From assembly GCA_033398695.1 (NCBI GenBank), contig CM065803.1, forward strand, positions 97,328,001 through 97,392,000: a stretch of DNA of 64,000 nucleotides. The letters are read 5' to 3'. Below the pieces are notes generated by a model. The model was given only the letters and a program-made list of their open reading frames with translations, ran no database searches and was not told the origin of the DNA. Shown here piece by piece: positions 22,895 to 32,646 of the stretch (position 1 is the stretch's first letter; the number at the start of each line of letters is the position of its first letter). The translations under genes were made by a program, and so were the position numbers. Source of the stretch: Orobanche coerulescens (lineage: Eukaryota > Streptophyta > Magnoliopsida > Lamiales > Orobanchaceae).

Positions 22895-24101
22895 TGTCCT
22901 CTGCCTCGCCCGCGGCCAAAATTCCGAGGCATCCGAACACTTTGCTGCGTCGTGGAATCGGCCTCCTTAAATTTGTTTGTGGTGTACGGGCTCTAAAAGA
23001 CTTTGCAGCCTCTTCACAAAACACCGCCCGATGTCCCTCTCGTCCACAGTCAAAACAAGTCACGGCAGGAAGGGGGCAATTCCGTCGATAGTGCCCCGTC
23101 TGGGCGCAGTTAAAGCATTTCCTGGTAACATCAGTAATAGTTGATGTCTCTCCGAAGTTCTTTCCGCTCCTAGCTGGGTGCGGAGGTTTCTTGAAAGAGT
23201 GAAGGGATGACTGGGCCTAACGGGCCCCACTGTTCTTGTGCTCTGTAAAAGTACCAGAGACTTTCTGTTTCTTGGATTCTGAAAATTTCTCCATGGCTGC
23301 TTCCTTGATCTCATATGCCAACGCCTTATCCTGGTATTGGCGGAGTGTGGTACATTCGAATCCGGACATGTACCTCTGGACTTCTGGTTTCATCCTCATA
23401 TCGAAATGGATCATCATTTCTGCATCTGTTCTGACCAGATGTCGAACAAATGCCAGCTGCTGGTTAAACGTCTTGATCGCCTGGGATACTGGCACATCAG
23501 AAGGCTGAGCGGAGAAAAACTCCCGAACTTTGGCTTCCCTCACAGGACGAGGGCAATACTGAGCTTCCATCATCATTCTAAACTCTGTCCAATCGGCATC
23601 ATGGTCTACTGGCCGGATGGCTTCCCACCATTCGGACGCTTCCCCTATCAGAAAATATTGAGCGATAGAGGCTCTCCGGTCGTCTGGGCAGTTGATTCCG
23701 GAAAAGATTTTCTCCAGCTCCTTTAACCAATGATCCCAGGTGGGAGTCTCAGAAATACCGTTGAATTTGGGTGGTTGCATCTTCGCCACTTCTTGCAGCC
23801 ATCGGTCACCTCGATTTCCCATATCTGGGATCCCTTGCTGTCTCTCTCCCTGCTGTAGTCCCACCGCCACTTGCATTCGGTCCACGACCTGGGCGAACTG
23901 AGTCATCTGGTTCACCACTTGACGAAGGATCTCTGGTACAGCAGGATCTGGTTCATTATTAATAGATTGCTGCGGCTCGCCGGAGCTATGACTGGCCTGG
24001 TTAGAAGGCGACGCCTCCCTTTCGGCATTTCTTCGTCCGCGTCCACGACCGCGACCACGTCCACGTCCGCCTCTCAATATAATGTAAGCATAAATACTCA
24101 A
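22818..24101 (-). pseudogene. Tek2 gag with zinc knuckles
   Basis: On the minus strand it reads through an Arg-Gly repeat N-terminus (near 24030-24075), MTQFAQVVDRMQ, WLQEVAKMQPPKFNG, the capsid block AQYFLIGEASEWWEA, HFDMRMKPEVQRYM and YQDKALAYE. A TAG stop at 23217 interrupts it, and the same frame continues to the two knuckles CFNCAQTGHYRRNC and CFDCGREGHRAVFC (about 23020-23115). Gag forms the virus-like particle and binds the genomic RNA. The shift into protease lies near 22820-22890. The exact start Met is uncertain; the Arg-Gly stretch suggests a start a few codons downstream of 24101. Confidence 0.9.
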
Positions 24102-24298
24102 TATACGGGAAACAACATCGTTCTAATGTTCGAGTATAAAGAGATACAATATGTAAAGAACGAGATAGAGTTTAGGAACTTACAACCACTGTTTGCATGA
24201 AGACGTAGGCAGTGCAGTGATGTCATTCACGGCCGGTTACCCCAAAAGACATAAATGACCCCTATTTTAACCCAACGGCCAAGATATCCATAATCTTA

Positions 24299-24310
24299 GC
24301 TCCGATACCA
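24299..24310 (-). other. Primer binding site of Tek2 (tRNA-iMet)
   Basis: TGGTATCGGAGC on the minus strand, five bases from the 5' LTR end at 24316. The short leader to gag is about 200 bases (24102-24298). Confidence 0.88.
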
Positions 24311-25241
24311 TATTCTGTAACACCCCCGATATATTCGGGAATATTACAGCGCCGTAAATCCTTTACATAAGGATTTACAAGGCGGAAGAATTGAACAAGT
24401 ATAAAAGGGTACTGACGAATGGAAATAACGGAATTACAGTACATCAGTTCTGATCAAATGCAGAAATAGTACAATTGTTCAACAGAACTCAATAATACAT
24501 CACCAAATTCAAATCATCACAAACGACTGCGTACTCGAGTACTTATTGAAATAACGAATAAACAACAGATAAATAAACCCGGTCGGGACATCACTCTGCA
24601 CCCTCGTCGTCATACAGTTCCAGTGGTTGTTTCCCCGCTCTCCTGGATCCTGAACACAAACAAAATGTTCACCCCCGAAGGGGTTAGCACAACGATGCTA
24701 GTACAAGTACCACAACATATTATTCATATCTCACGGTGAATAATAATAACGTAAATGACAAAATACCAACGAGTCTTCTACTACGAGAAACTCAAACATA
24801 ACATACACAACTGATAATCACAACATGATATCAATACATACACATGGTAATTCCATCGATCCAGCGTTCACTGCCTAGAACCCACGATGATCCGTCGGAC
24901 CAACCGTGGTGGAAAAACCCGTCCGTGATCCAGTATGCGCTAGCATAGATCCCCCGATGATCCCTTCGGACCAACACGAGGTGGACACACAATAACGACA
25001 TACATGCACGACAATATGTATAACAACAATACATAAAACAATTAAGGTACTTGCCTCGATTTGAAGACAATAACAATACTTCCACGAAAATGAATACTCG
25101 AAGATCGTCCTCCTCAATCAATCACGTAACGAGACTAAACCTTAACAAAAGAAATGATATAGAATTTATCTCACGTCGTATGAATGTTTAACAATTCGAT
25201 TAACGGTCAAAAGTTCATAACTGCAATCTGCCCGAAGAGCT

Positions 25242-25462
25242 TAGCGCACGCTAAGTACTCTGTGTAGCGTGCGTTACGTCTGCCCGATAGCGCACGCAAA
25301 CAACAAAGCCTAGCGCACGCTAACGACGCATGGTCAGTACTTCACTGACCAGCCAACTGACTCGTCTGATGGTCTAGCGTACGTTACGTACCAAACGTAG
25401 CGCACGCTAACTAGTGCTCGATAGCGCACGTTAAACTGCATAACATAGCGTGCGCTATCTCT
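25242..25462 (-). repeat. Tek2 5' LTR, downstream dyad cluster
   Basis: Counterpart of 17946-18166, with about eight TAGCGCACGCTA-type copies. Here GTCTAGCGTACGTTACG keeps a dyad that is decayed to CTATCATACG in the 3' LTR. Confidence 0.9.
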
Positions 25463-26279
25463 GCATGGCAGTTTACTGCTGAGCAGTAAACTGTTCTTGC
25501 CATGAACGAAACAATGAAATCCTTCGTGATAATTCATGTTACTTCCATGAATACCAAGTTCTTACTCTTATGAATAATCTCCAGTATGATATCAACTTCA
25601 AGATGCAAATATACGTATAATCATCATGACACCATAATCCATCTTGATTACAATTCTCATGCAAAGTTGGTGATCTCCGGTTGATGTATTAGATTCTACT
25701 ATCATTATACATATTCAGACTTCATCTTGAGGTGAACTAACAATTCCGACTTATACGAAAGAATATTTCCTAAGATGATTCTCCCTTTAAGTTCTTATAA
25801 CATCTTTTCCAAATCATGATCACAAAGATAACATAAATCATACGGATTGTTAACTTCCGAATATTTCTCTCATCATTTGAAGTACTAGGATTCCAACTTC
25901 AAGGTTCTAACAATAATATCGTATTTGTAGACATCCCAATCTTCTAAACATGGTGTTGTTGAAATAATTCACTAATGAAATTCAATATCTCGTTAACATG
26001 ATCATCATATCCATTGGAAATCCAAATCTAAGACTGGTGATAGGTTGAACATACCTTAATATGCCGAAATCACTGAACCACAAGGTGTAATCCGACTCCG
26101 GTTGGTTATGCGCCCCTCCAAGGTGTTACTTCTCTTTAATGATCACCCACAAGTGATACTCAATCATTCAATGATCACTCATAAATGTTCTAAGTGTTTA
26201 GAAGGGAGATTCTTGCTCTCTGGACTCTCAAAGATGAAGTATAGACGAAAGAAATGAAAGCCCAAGCGGTTGTTGTCCC

Positions 26280-26286
26280 ATTTATA
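26280..26286 (-). promoter_or_regulatory. TATA box of Tek2 5' LTR
   Basis: TATAAAT on the minus strand. As part of the 5' LTR this would be the promoter driving the element, 20 bases after the U3 dyads. Confidence 0.7.
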
Positions 26287-26306
26287 ATATTCTGCATTAT
26301 TGACAA

Positions 26307-26537
26307 GTTAACGCACGCTACTAAGCATCCCTTAGCGTGCGCTAATAATGGTTGACTTCAGAATTTGTCCGGGTGCGTCAGCGGGAATCTTATCCGGACC
26401 CATGTCCCGCTGGCGCATGAGCTAGCTGTCCCGCTAAATAATTGAGTCCTTAGCGCACGTTACTCATACCTGCATAGCATGCGCTAATAATGGCCCGATA
26501 GCGCGCGTTAAGATACATTCTTAGCGTGCGCTATCAC
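26307..26537 (-). repeat. Tek2 5' LTR, U3 dyad cluster
   Basis: Six TAGCGYRCGCTA-type copies, collinear with 19012-19241. Confidence 0.9.
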
Positions 26538-26692
26538 GAGGTTGTTTGAGCAATTTGCATGTTTCTACACTTATGTACAATGGTTACAATGCACGAAATA
26601 TCATACTCCAATAATCAAAATCATCAATCCGAATAATACATGGTTTGAATACAGATGAAATACACTGTAATAAATCCGGATATTACAGCGTG

Positions 26693-27094
26693 CGCTACCA
26701 CTTCCTTTGTAGCGTGTGCTAATCCAATATATCTATTGCATGACTTGTCAAAGTATCCGTTTGATATGTTGACTTTGACCTGCTTTTCCCAACGTTCTGA
26801 TTGACTAGAATTCAAACTGATATTTAGCGTGCGCTAAATATCATTCATTGCGTGCGCTAGTACTGACTTCATTGCATGTGTCATTCTGAGTTTGAATATC
26901 TTCACAACGGTAATCCCTCGACCTATAGAAGAGAGGCGTAGAGGTTTTGATCTTAATCCTAAGGAAAAGATACATCGAGAGAGGACGTAGGCTTCGTTAA
27001 TAGCCGAACCTCTATAAATCCTTGTGTGATTTATTTTCCGCAATTTATTTTCGCTTCCGCACAAACGGCGCAAATATCCGATTTTATTCCAACA
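26693..27094 (+). repeat. TRG 5' LTR, right segment
   Basis: It resumes after Tek2. Bases 26693-26905 complete the inverted segment. Bases 26906-27094 (AACGGTAATCCCTCGACC to TTCCAACA) match the 3' LTR end from 30021. The total 5' LTR is 729 bp, against 1197 bp for the 3' LTR. Confidence 0.92.
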
Positions 27095-27096
27095 AT

Positions 27097-27108
27097 TGGT
27101 ATCAGAGC
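27097..27108 (+). other. Primer binding site of TRG (tRNA-iMet)
   Basis: TGGTATCAGAGC, a perfect complement of the conserved plant iMet 3' end, two bases after the LTR. Confidence 0.92.
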
Positions 27109-27151
27109 GGTACTCCAATACGCGACTTAACATCCGAGGAGAAGATCCAAA

Positions 27152-28603
27152 ATGGCATTTCAAATCTCTCCAGTCAAAGGCCTTGCTCTCAACCGACCAC
27201 CATTTTTTGATGGCACGAACTTCATGACTTGGAACGGTACGCTTAAAACTTTTGAAGAATATGACAACTCCGATTGGAAAAACGACCATTTCAATTGTAA
27301 GGCAACTCAACTTCTTTATTGTGCCTTAAATCCGGAAGAACACAATCGGATATCATCGTGTGATAGTGCCAAAGAAACCTGGAAAATGCTTGAGGTAACA
27401 CACGAAGGTACGTCTCAAGTCAAAGAGACGAAGATAAACATGCTCCTTCACGATTATGAATTATTCCAAATGAAGGACGACGAATCCATCTCGATTATGC
27501 TTGACCGATTTTCGGTCATCGCTAATGGATTAGCATGTTTCGGAAAACCACTTTCGAGTAGTGAGAAAGTAAAGAAAATTCTCCGATCACTACCTCGAGA
27601 ATGGGACGGTACAGTTACGGCAATAATGGAATCAAATGATTTAAATACTCTCGATTTTAGTGCTCTCGTTGGTTCTCTTATCAACTACGAGATTGTTCTA
27701 AAATCTCGGAATGCCAAACCGAAACCGAAGGAGAGGTCGATAGCCTTCAAGGCTAAAATGTCGAAAAAAAAAAGAATAAACTCCGGTGAACGAAAGCGAC
27801 GAAGAATCGGCAACTATGCCAAAAATATTAATAAGTTCCAACACTTATTAAACTGGAGGAAGAAGGACATTCAAGCGGGCGAACCTAAGAAATTCGACAA
27901 CACTTGTCGATTATGTGGTAAACCAGGCCACTTTGCTAAGAACGGTCGAGTAAAGCAAAAGGAGGTTTTAATCGCAACATGGAGCGACGAAGATCCCGAT
28001 GAAGATTTTCTTGACCAAAATAATCTCGCGCTCATGGCCCGAAGTTCATTCGACGATAGCGACGTCGAAAGCCAGGTAAGTAACTCCTACGATGAACTCT
28101 TTGAAGCATTCGAGTTATTACATACGGACTATCAAAATGCTTTAAATGAAATTAAATCCCTCAAGTCTAAATATAAAACTTTGGAAATTGAAAATTCCAA
28201 TATACTTGAAAAAGGGAAATTTGTTGAAATCGATCATTCGAAATGCATTGAAAATGAGAACATTTTAAAAAATGATCTTTTAATAGTTCAAGATGAACTA
28301 AAAATTTTGACAAAGAAATTCTCGTGCGGAAACGATAAATTTGAACAAATGTTATGTGTTCAAAAATATACTCTAAATAAAGAGGGGTTAGGATTCCAAC
28401 CACGTTCGAAAAATGAATCCGTCAATTTCAAAATACCCCAATGTGAAAAATGTTTGAAAATCGGGCATCATATCTCAAACTGTAGAAGCCCAAGACGAAC
28501 GATAAAAATTAAAAAGATTTGGGTTCCTAAAGGAACAAACGTTTCAAATATCGTTCACGTCTCGAAACAAAAACCAACTATAGGTTGGGTCCCCAAAAAT
28601 TAA
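27152..28603 (+). CDS. TRG gag (UBN2-type, 483 residues, uninterrupted)
   Basis: This is the only long, unbroken gag frame of its type in the window. It starts MAFQISPVKG 43 bases after the primer site. Residues ~17-190 are the UBN2 capsid region (PPFFDGTNFMTWN, ATQLLYCALNPEE, EVTHEGTSQVKETK, KILRSLPREWDGT). Compared with SirB, about 36 residues are missing after TWN, an in-frame deletion. The first zinc knuckle (C252, C255, H260) has Gly at 265 in place of the last Cys. A Lys/Glu/Asn-rich helical stretch (~318-395) may form a coiled coil. A complete second knuckle, CEKCLKIGHHISNC, is at 431-444. A conserved tail PTIGWVPKN ends the protein just before the stop. It would package RNA, but the element's 5' LTR promoter is disrupted by Tek2. 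No pol follows. Confidence 0.9.
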   Translation: MAFQISPVKGLALNRPPFFDGTNFMTWNGTLKTFEEYDNSDWKNDHFNCKATQLLYCALNPEEHNRISSCDSAKETWKMLEVTHEGTSQVKETKINMLLHDYELFQMKDDESISIMLDRFSVIANGLACFGKPLSSSEKVKKILRSLPREWDGTVTAIMESNDLNTLDFSALVGSLINYEIVLKSRNAKPKPKERSIAFKAKMSKKKRINSGERKRRRIGNYAKNINKFQHLLNWRKKDIQAGEPKKFDNTCRLCGKPGHFAKNGRVKQKEVLIATWSDEDPDEDFLDQNNLALMARSSFDDSDVESQVSNSYDELFEAFELLHTDYQNALNEIKSLKSKYKTLEIENSNILEKGKFVEIDHSKCIENENILKNDLLIVQDELKILTKKFSCGNDKFEQMLCVQKYTLNKEGLGFQPRSKNESVNFKIPQCEKCLKIGHHISNCRSPRRTIKIKKIWVPKGTNVSNIVHVSKQKPTIGWVPKN

Positions 28604-28620
28604 TTTTTAACAATTGATAT

Positions 28621-29013
28621 TTTAAAAAGGGGGAGATAATACTTTCAGGGGGAGTTTATACCCTTATTAAATGCATAAATTGGTATCATGTATATTTATA
28701 TTTCATTTGGGATACTCTATATTATTATACTTTTTGATGAAGACAAAAAGGGGGAGAAGGAGATGAATTGATAAAAATGAGAAAAATCGAAGAAGTCGAA
28801 AAGAAAAAGAAAGCATACAGAAAGGGGGAGAAACGAAGGAGTTGAAAAATGAAAAACGAAGAAGTAGATAAAGAATAAAAAGAAAAGATAATTGGTGAAA
28901 CTAACGAAAAGATCAAAGCCGAAAACTTTGATTCGTATACATATACATATATTATTTTTTACAGATTTTATCCAATTCAAGGGTTGTTTTGTAATCATCA
29001 AAAAGGGGGAGAT
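28621..29013 (+). repeat. Repeated polypurine tracts before the TRG 3' LTR
   Basis: AAAAAGGGGGAGAT-like tracts occur near 28625, 28648, 28746, 28822 and 29000; the last abuts the LTR start at 29014 and is the functional tract. The stretch is otherwise A/G-rich and non-coding. Confidence 0.85.
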
Positions 29014-30210
29014 TGTTGGAATATTTATTCCACACATTATCTAATTTGTGTTTTGATGATTAAAGTTGCTAAACAACAAAACAACATCGAGGCGAAGCAA
29101 AACGACGAAGCAGACGAAGACACAAAAAGCTGAGCAAAATGCATGTCTAGCACACGCTAAGACATATATGTTAGCGCACGCTAACGGGAAGTCATCTGCA
29201 TATCAGCCAAGTTCGAAGTTACCTGAAGGGAAGTCATCTGACGAGATAGCGCACGCTACACTTGATCATTAACGCACGCTATCGAGCCTTGTTACCGTTG
29301 TGAAGATATTCAAACTCAGAATGACACATGCAATGAAGTCAGTACTAGCGCACGCAATGAATGATATTTAGCGCACGCTAAATATCAGTTTGAATTCTAG
29401 TCAATCAGAACGTTGGGAAAAGCAGGTCAAAGTCAACATATCAAACGGATACTTTGACAAGTCATGCAATAGATATATTGGATTAGCACACGCTACAAAG
29501 GAAGTGGTAGCGCACGCTAACTGTCAAGGACAGTAGCCACTGGACTGAAACATAAAATGATTAACGTACGCTACATGAAAGACATTACGTACGCTAAAGC
29601 AAAAATATGCGATAGCGCACGCTAAGAAGAAAGAGCTAGCGCACGCTAGCTAGTCAACTGGCAGCAACGGCTAGTTTGTGGGAAATGCCAATAAATACCA
29701 TTCCTATGGTATTGTTTGAGTACAACAACTCCAAGCATTCAAGACATTGATCTTATATTCATATACTTACATTGTTGTTGTAATATTGAGCTTATATTGT
29801 AAGTTTGAGTGTTTATACATTCAACATTATACACGAGAGGTAAAAGAAAAGATACGATTGGATTCGGTGTTATTAGGATCAAGTATCCGGCATTGTTAGA
29901 ATCGCAATTGATATCTAAAGTGAGGTTTATCTAGTACCCATAGAAAGCTAGAGTGGTTGATTCCTTATCCAATAGAAAAGGAAAAATGGTTTTACTCGGA
30001 CCGGTAGAAGACGAGCTTGTAACGGTAATCCCTCGACCGATAGAAGAGAGGCGTAGAGGTTTTGATCTTAATCCTAAGGAAAAATATACATAGAGAGAGG
30101 ACGTATGCTTCGTTAATAGCCGACCCTCTATAAATCCTTGTGTGATTTATTTTCCGCAATTTATTTTCGCTTCCGCACAAACGGGGCAAATATCCAATTT
30201 TATTCCAACA
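29014..30210 (+). repeat. TRG 3' LTR (1197 bp)
   Basis: TGTTGGAATATTTATTCC at the start, TTTTATTCCAACA at the end. It carries TAGCGCACGCTA-type dyads from 29145 to 29650 and a TATA-like AATAAATA near 29690. It appears to be the unrearranged form relative to the 5' LTR, because 29554-30020 is present only here. Confidence 0.93.
29145..29650 (+). repeat. TAGCGCACGCTA dyad array in TRG 3' LTR
   Basis: About twelve copies, for example at 29147, 29172, 29247, 29271, 29345, 29368, 29485, 29508, 29563, 29613 and 29637, with some decayed at CpG (TAGCACACGCTA). Confidence 0.9.
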
Positions 30211-30215
30211 CGTGG

Positions 30216-30584
30216 TTGTCGGTTCCTATCGATCGTGGTCGATTCTCCGTTCCGTTCGTTTCGTCGTTAATTACTCAAGGAAAGTATTCTTGTGAAACCT
30301 TTATGCTCAACATGAAATAGTGATGTATGATATTTGTGTGCTTTGCTCACTCCAGGAGGGTCCGACGGGGCCTCAGAGGAATCAAGTAGTTTAGCCCCGA
30401 ATTCACGAGCTTGTTGGCTAGACAGTCCGGGAGGGTCCATCGAGGCCTCGGATGGGGCCAGTGGTTTATCCCCGGTCCTAGATGATGCATGTGTGTGACT
30501 TTGATTTTTAATTATGGCCAGTCCGGGAGGGTCCATAGTGCCCTCGGATGGGACCAGTGGTTTAGCCCTGGTCCTAGGCAAATT
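30216..30584 (+). repeat. Tek1 5' LTR, segment 2 with direct repeats
   Basis: It continues the LTR after TRG and aligns with 56330-56572 of the 3' LTR (GGTTCCTA, CGATCGTGGTC, GAAACCTTTATGC). From 30345 to 30575 three units of 75-95 bp share CCGGGAGGGTCC, GGCCTCGGATGGG, CCAGTGGTTTAGCCC. A copia fragment follows. Confidence 0.85.
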
Positions 30585-30930
30585 GATTATTGACATTGGC
30601 GTGCAGTCCTGTTTCTTTGATTGACACCTCACCAACATATCACTTAGAAATTGTATTCCGCCAGAGGTGATTTTGCGTGTATCTAAACATCTTGCGTGAT
30701 CAGCATCTAAACAAGCGGTTAGTTCAAAACCAGAATCCGTCGGATACCAAAGACCCATGTGAAGGGTTTTCTTTAGGTATCATAGGATTCTTTTAACCTC
30801 TTTGAGGTGTCGTTCAATTGGTCTTGACTGATAGCGAGCGCACAAATACACATCAAATACAATGTCTGGTCTAATGGCGCATAAATATATAAGAAACCCA
30901 AAAATATTGTAGTTTCTAAGATCCCACTAG
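30585..30930 (-). pseudogene. Copia RT/RNase H fragment inside Tek1 5' LTR
   Basis: On the minus strand it encodes AIRPDIVFDVYLCARYQS, then HLKEVKRILRYLKKTLHMG, LWYPTDSGFELTACLDAD, DTRKITSGGIQFL and SKKQDCTPMS, a SIRE/Maximus-type RT end and RNase H. The active-site Asp of DADHA is present. It ends abruptly on both sides, with no LTR, PBS or PPT, so it is a stray fragment and not an insertion in the usual sense. Confidence 0.85.
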
Positions 30931-31464
30931 CTTTTAAGATAGTGGACTACAACAGTATTTCCGTTTCTTAATTATGCTAGTACAAGTAATCAAGGCAAAC
31001 CATTCGCTTACATATTTCATAGTACATGCATCAAGTCATTTCAAAATCCAAAACCACACATGTCTTTTCCTGGAAAACAACAGTACTTCCTCGCGTAATT
31101 GCAGTCACTGGAGCAGTACGAGTATGCTGGTCGGGGATGTTGACGTGTGCAATGGAGTCCCTTTATTTCTTGTTGTCCATTTTGATGTGTTTTTTCCAAA
31201 CTTACTAACTTATAGATAGTACTCGCGAGTACTTAGGCACTTTTGAATTGGGATATGTTTTATATGTTAAATCGTATTTGTGAAATTGGGTGATGTCCTG
31301 TTTACCGGTTGTACCGGGTGATTTCATTTAAGTATTGTTGTGGTGTTGTGTATTTCTTGCTAATTGAGATGGTTAGACGAGCGGTATTGTTTATTTAGCC
31401 TGGTGGATCCCACGTAGGGGTCCATGGCGCTGTAATATACCCTGAATATCTTGGGGGTGTTACA
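30931..31464 (+). repeat. Tek1 5' LTR, segment 3
   Basis: The end TTGGGGGTGTTACA at 31464 directly precedes the primer site. The last 177 bases match the inverted fragment 15184-15360. The left boundary against the copia fragment is approximate, because this portion is deleted from the Tek1 3' LTR. Confidence 0.75.
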
Positions 31465-31469
31465 GAAAA

Positions 31470-31480
31470 TGGTATCCAAG
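31470..31480 (+). other. Primer binding site of Tek1 (decayed)
   Basis: TGGTATCCAAG, five bases after the LTR. Its first seven bases match the iMet complement and the rest has decayed. Confidence 0.65.
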
Positions 31481-31705
31481 AACTAGGTTTATGTATACCT
31501 AGGCTTGTTGGTTAATTGAGTCTAGTTGTGTTTTATTTTGCACACTGTCATCTCGCTGCCATCATCTCGGTACTTCCAGTGCTCGTAATAAGTTTTCCTT
31601 ACTTGATTGCTTGTTTTCTCGTGTCGTACTTCCGTTTCTTGAACTGTGACTGTTTTTCTTATCGTACTTATCATCGAATTGCTTTTGCAACCTCTTATTT
31701 CCAGT

Positions 31706-31770
31706 ATGGATGCTGGAAGAGGTCGTGGTAGAGGACGTGGCCGTGGACGCGACCGTGGACGTGGGGCAGC
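31706..31770 (+). pseudogene. Tek1 gag start, cut by AthE
   Basis: ATG at 31706 begins MDAGRGRGRGRGRGRDRG, the Arg-Gly start of Tekay gag. AthE is inserted after codon 21. The frame continues without a shift at 50453 if AthE and one copy of its 5-bp duplication are removed. Confidence 0.88.
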
Positions 31771-32638
31771 TATTACGTATTTTCCGTGAACACAAGTGCA
31801 CGTTGTCGTATACAAGTAATAAAGTAATGAATAGAGTATCGTTCCCTCGAGGACTAATGTGCTAATTACCAATTTATTGGTATTTCTAATTTTATTTAAA
31901 CGACCGAAAATTTTGGGGTTGAACAATTATTTATAAATAGAGATTGCAATAAACTAAAATAAATAAGAGAATCAATTATATAATAAAAGGAGTTTCAAAT
32001 AGGAGAAGAATCTAGGATCAAGAATTCACCTCGATTAATCTAAATTAATCTTGATTTATATGAGTTATGCAATTTCCCAATTTATTGAAAGCGAAGATTA
32101 TCTAATTTAATCTAATGTCTCTTCCGAGGTCAGTAGAATTTTCCAACACGAACAATTCACACTATTCCTAGGTGAGTTATTTCGACATTAGCCAAAAAGA
32201 TCTATAATCTTCTAAATATCTAGCTTCATAATTCTAATGAGTATATTCCTATCTCATAAGATAAAATGGTTTTCTCCCAATTATCACTACTCACTTTCCT
32301 CTTCCGATTCAAGTTAAGCAGCTAGAACAATTCAATCATTGGCCACACAATTGAAAGCATTAAGAACAATCTGGAAAAAACTCAATGAAAAAGGGAAAAA
32401 TATCAATAATCTAAAATCAAGAATTAATTCATCATAATCTCGGTTTCATCTCAATACTAGAATAAATGAGTCTAGCCCTAAATGCTAGAAAACAACACAA
32501 AAATACAAGAATTAAACATAAGGTTCGAGAATTTCAAACACGATTGAAGAACTCGTCCCCTTCCGTGCTCTTGCCTCCGTTCTGTGCCGCTAGGTATTCC
32601 ACTCTCCTTCGACGCCTTCTTTTCTGTCCTTGTCTCCG

Positions 32639-32646
32639 CTTTTATA
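32639..32646 (-). promoter_or_regulatory. TATA box of AthE 3' LTR
   Basis: TATAAAAG on the minus strand, 85 bases downstream of the GC-rich array; conserved at 50005-50012. Confidence 0.7.

Larger units (their letters stand above)
17018..26687 (-). mobile_element. Tek2: full-length Ty3/gypsy Tekay element
   Basis: This is a complete minus-strand element, 9670 bp, with a perfect 5-bp target duplication GCGTG (17013-17017 and 26688-26692). The two LTRs (2375 and 2372 bp) differ at roughly thirty places by eye, about 1%, so insertion is recent. Gag, protease, RT, RNase H, integrase and a C-terminal chromodomain are all recognisable but are interrupted by stops and frameshifts. It lies inside the inverted part of the TRG 5' LTR. 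Confidence 0.95.
24316..26687 (-). repeat. Tek2 5' LTR (2372 bp)
   Basis: Nearly identical to 17018-19392. Several differences fall inside the dyads at CpG sites, for example AGCGTGCGC against AGCATGCGC near 26475, as expected of methylcytosine deamination. The LTR ends at TATTACA (26687), followed by the target duplication GCGTG. Confidence 0.95.
16977..26905. other. Inverted 254-bp segment of TRG 5' LTR (around Tek2)
   Basis: After removing Tek2 plus one TSD copy (17018-26692), the bases 16977-17017 and 26693-26905 add up to 254 and form the reverse complement of 29300-29553 in the 3' LTR. The segment is flanked by TTACCGTT on the left and AACGGTAA on the right, an 8-bp inverted repeat present in both LTRs. 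The 467 bases 29554-30020 of the 3' LTR have no counterpart here. Confidence 0.92.
16691..30210 (+). mobile_element. TRG: non-autonomous LTR element with gag only
   Basis: The element is bounded by TGTTGGAATA (16691) and ATTCCAACA (30210), with a 5-bp target duplication CGTGG at 16686-16690 and 30211-30215. In order it has a 5' LTR (split by Tek2), an iMet primer site, one gag frame, about 400 bases with repeated polypurine tracts, and a 3' LTR. There is no protease, integrase, RT or RNase H. This fits the class described as terminal-repeat retrotransposons with a gag domain. SIRE-like relatives would have to supply pol. Confidence 0.9.

Noticed and set aside
17018..26687. Evidence for a centromere from the chromovirus content
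   Set aside because: The chromodomain elements are of the dispersed Tekay type, not the centromeric CRM type, and no satellite array is present.
27097..27108. Fragments of tRNA genes at TGGTATCRGAGC sites
   Set aside because: Only 10-12 bases of the 3' end are present, always next to an LTR end; these are primer binding sites and no cloverleaf follows.
27152..28603. Host zinc-knuckle gene
   Set aside because: It is flanked by LTRs with a 5-bp target duplication, a PBS and a PPT, and is homologous to the SirB gag.
31471..31705. A small gene between the Tek1 primer site and gag
   Set aside because: Short open frames here on both strands have no recognisable motif, and the stretch fits the Tekay leader.
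31522..31926. Arg/Pro-rich minus-strand open frame across the Tek1-AthE junction
   Set aside because: It spans an insertion junction and is the complement of the Arg-Gly gag start.
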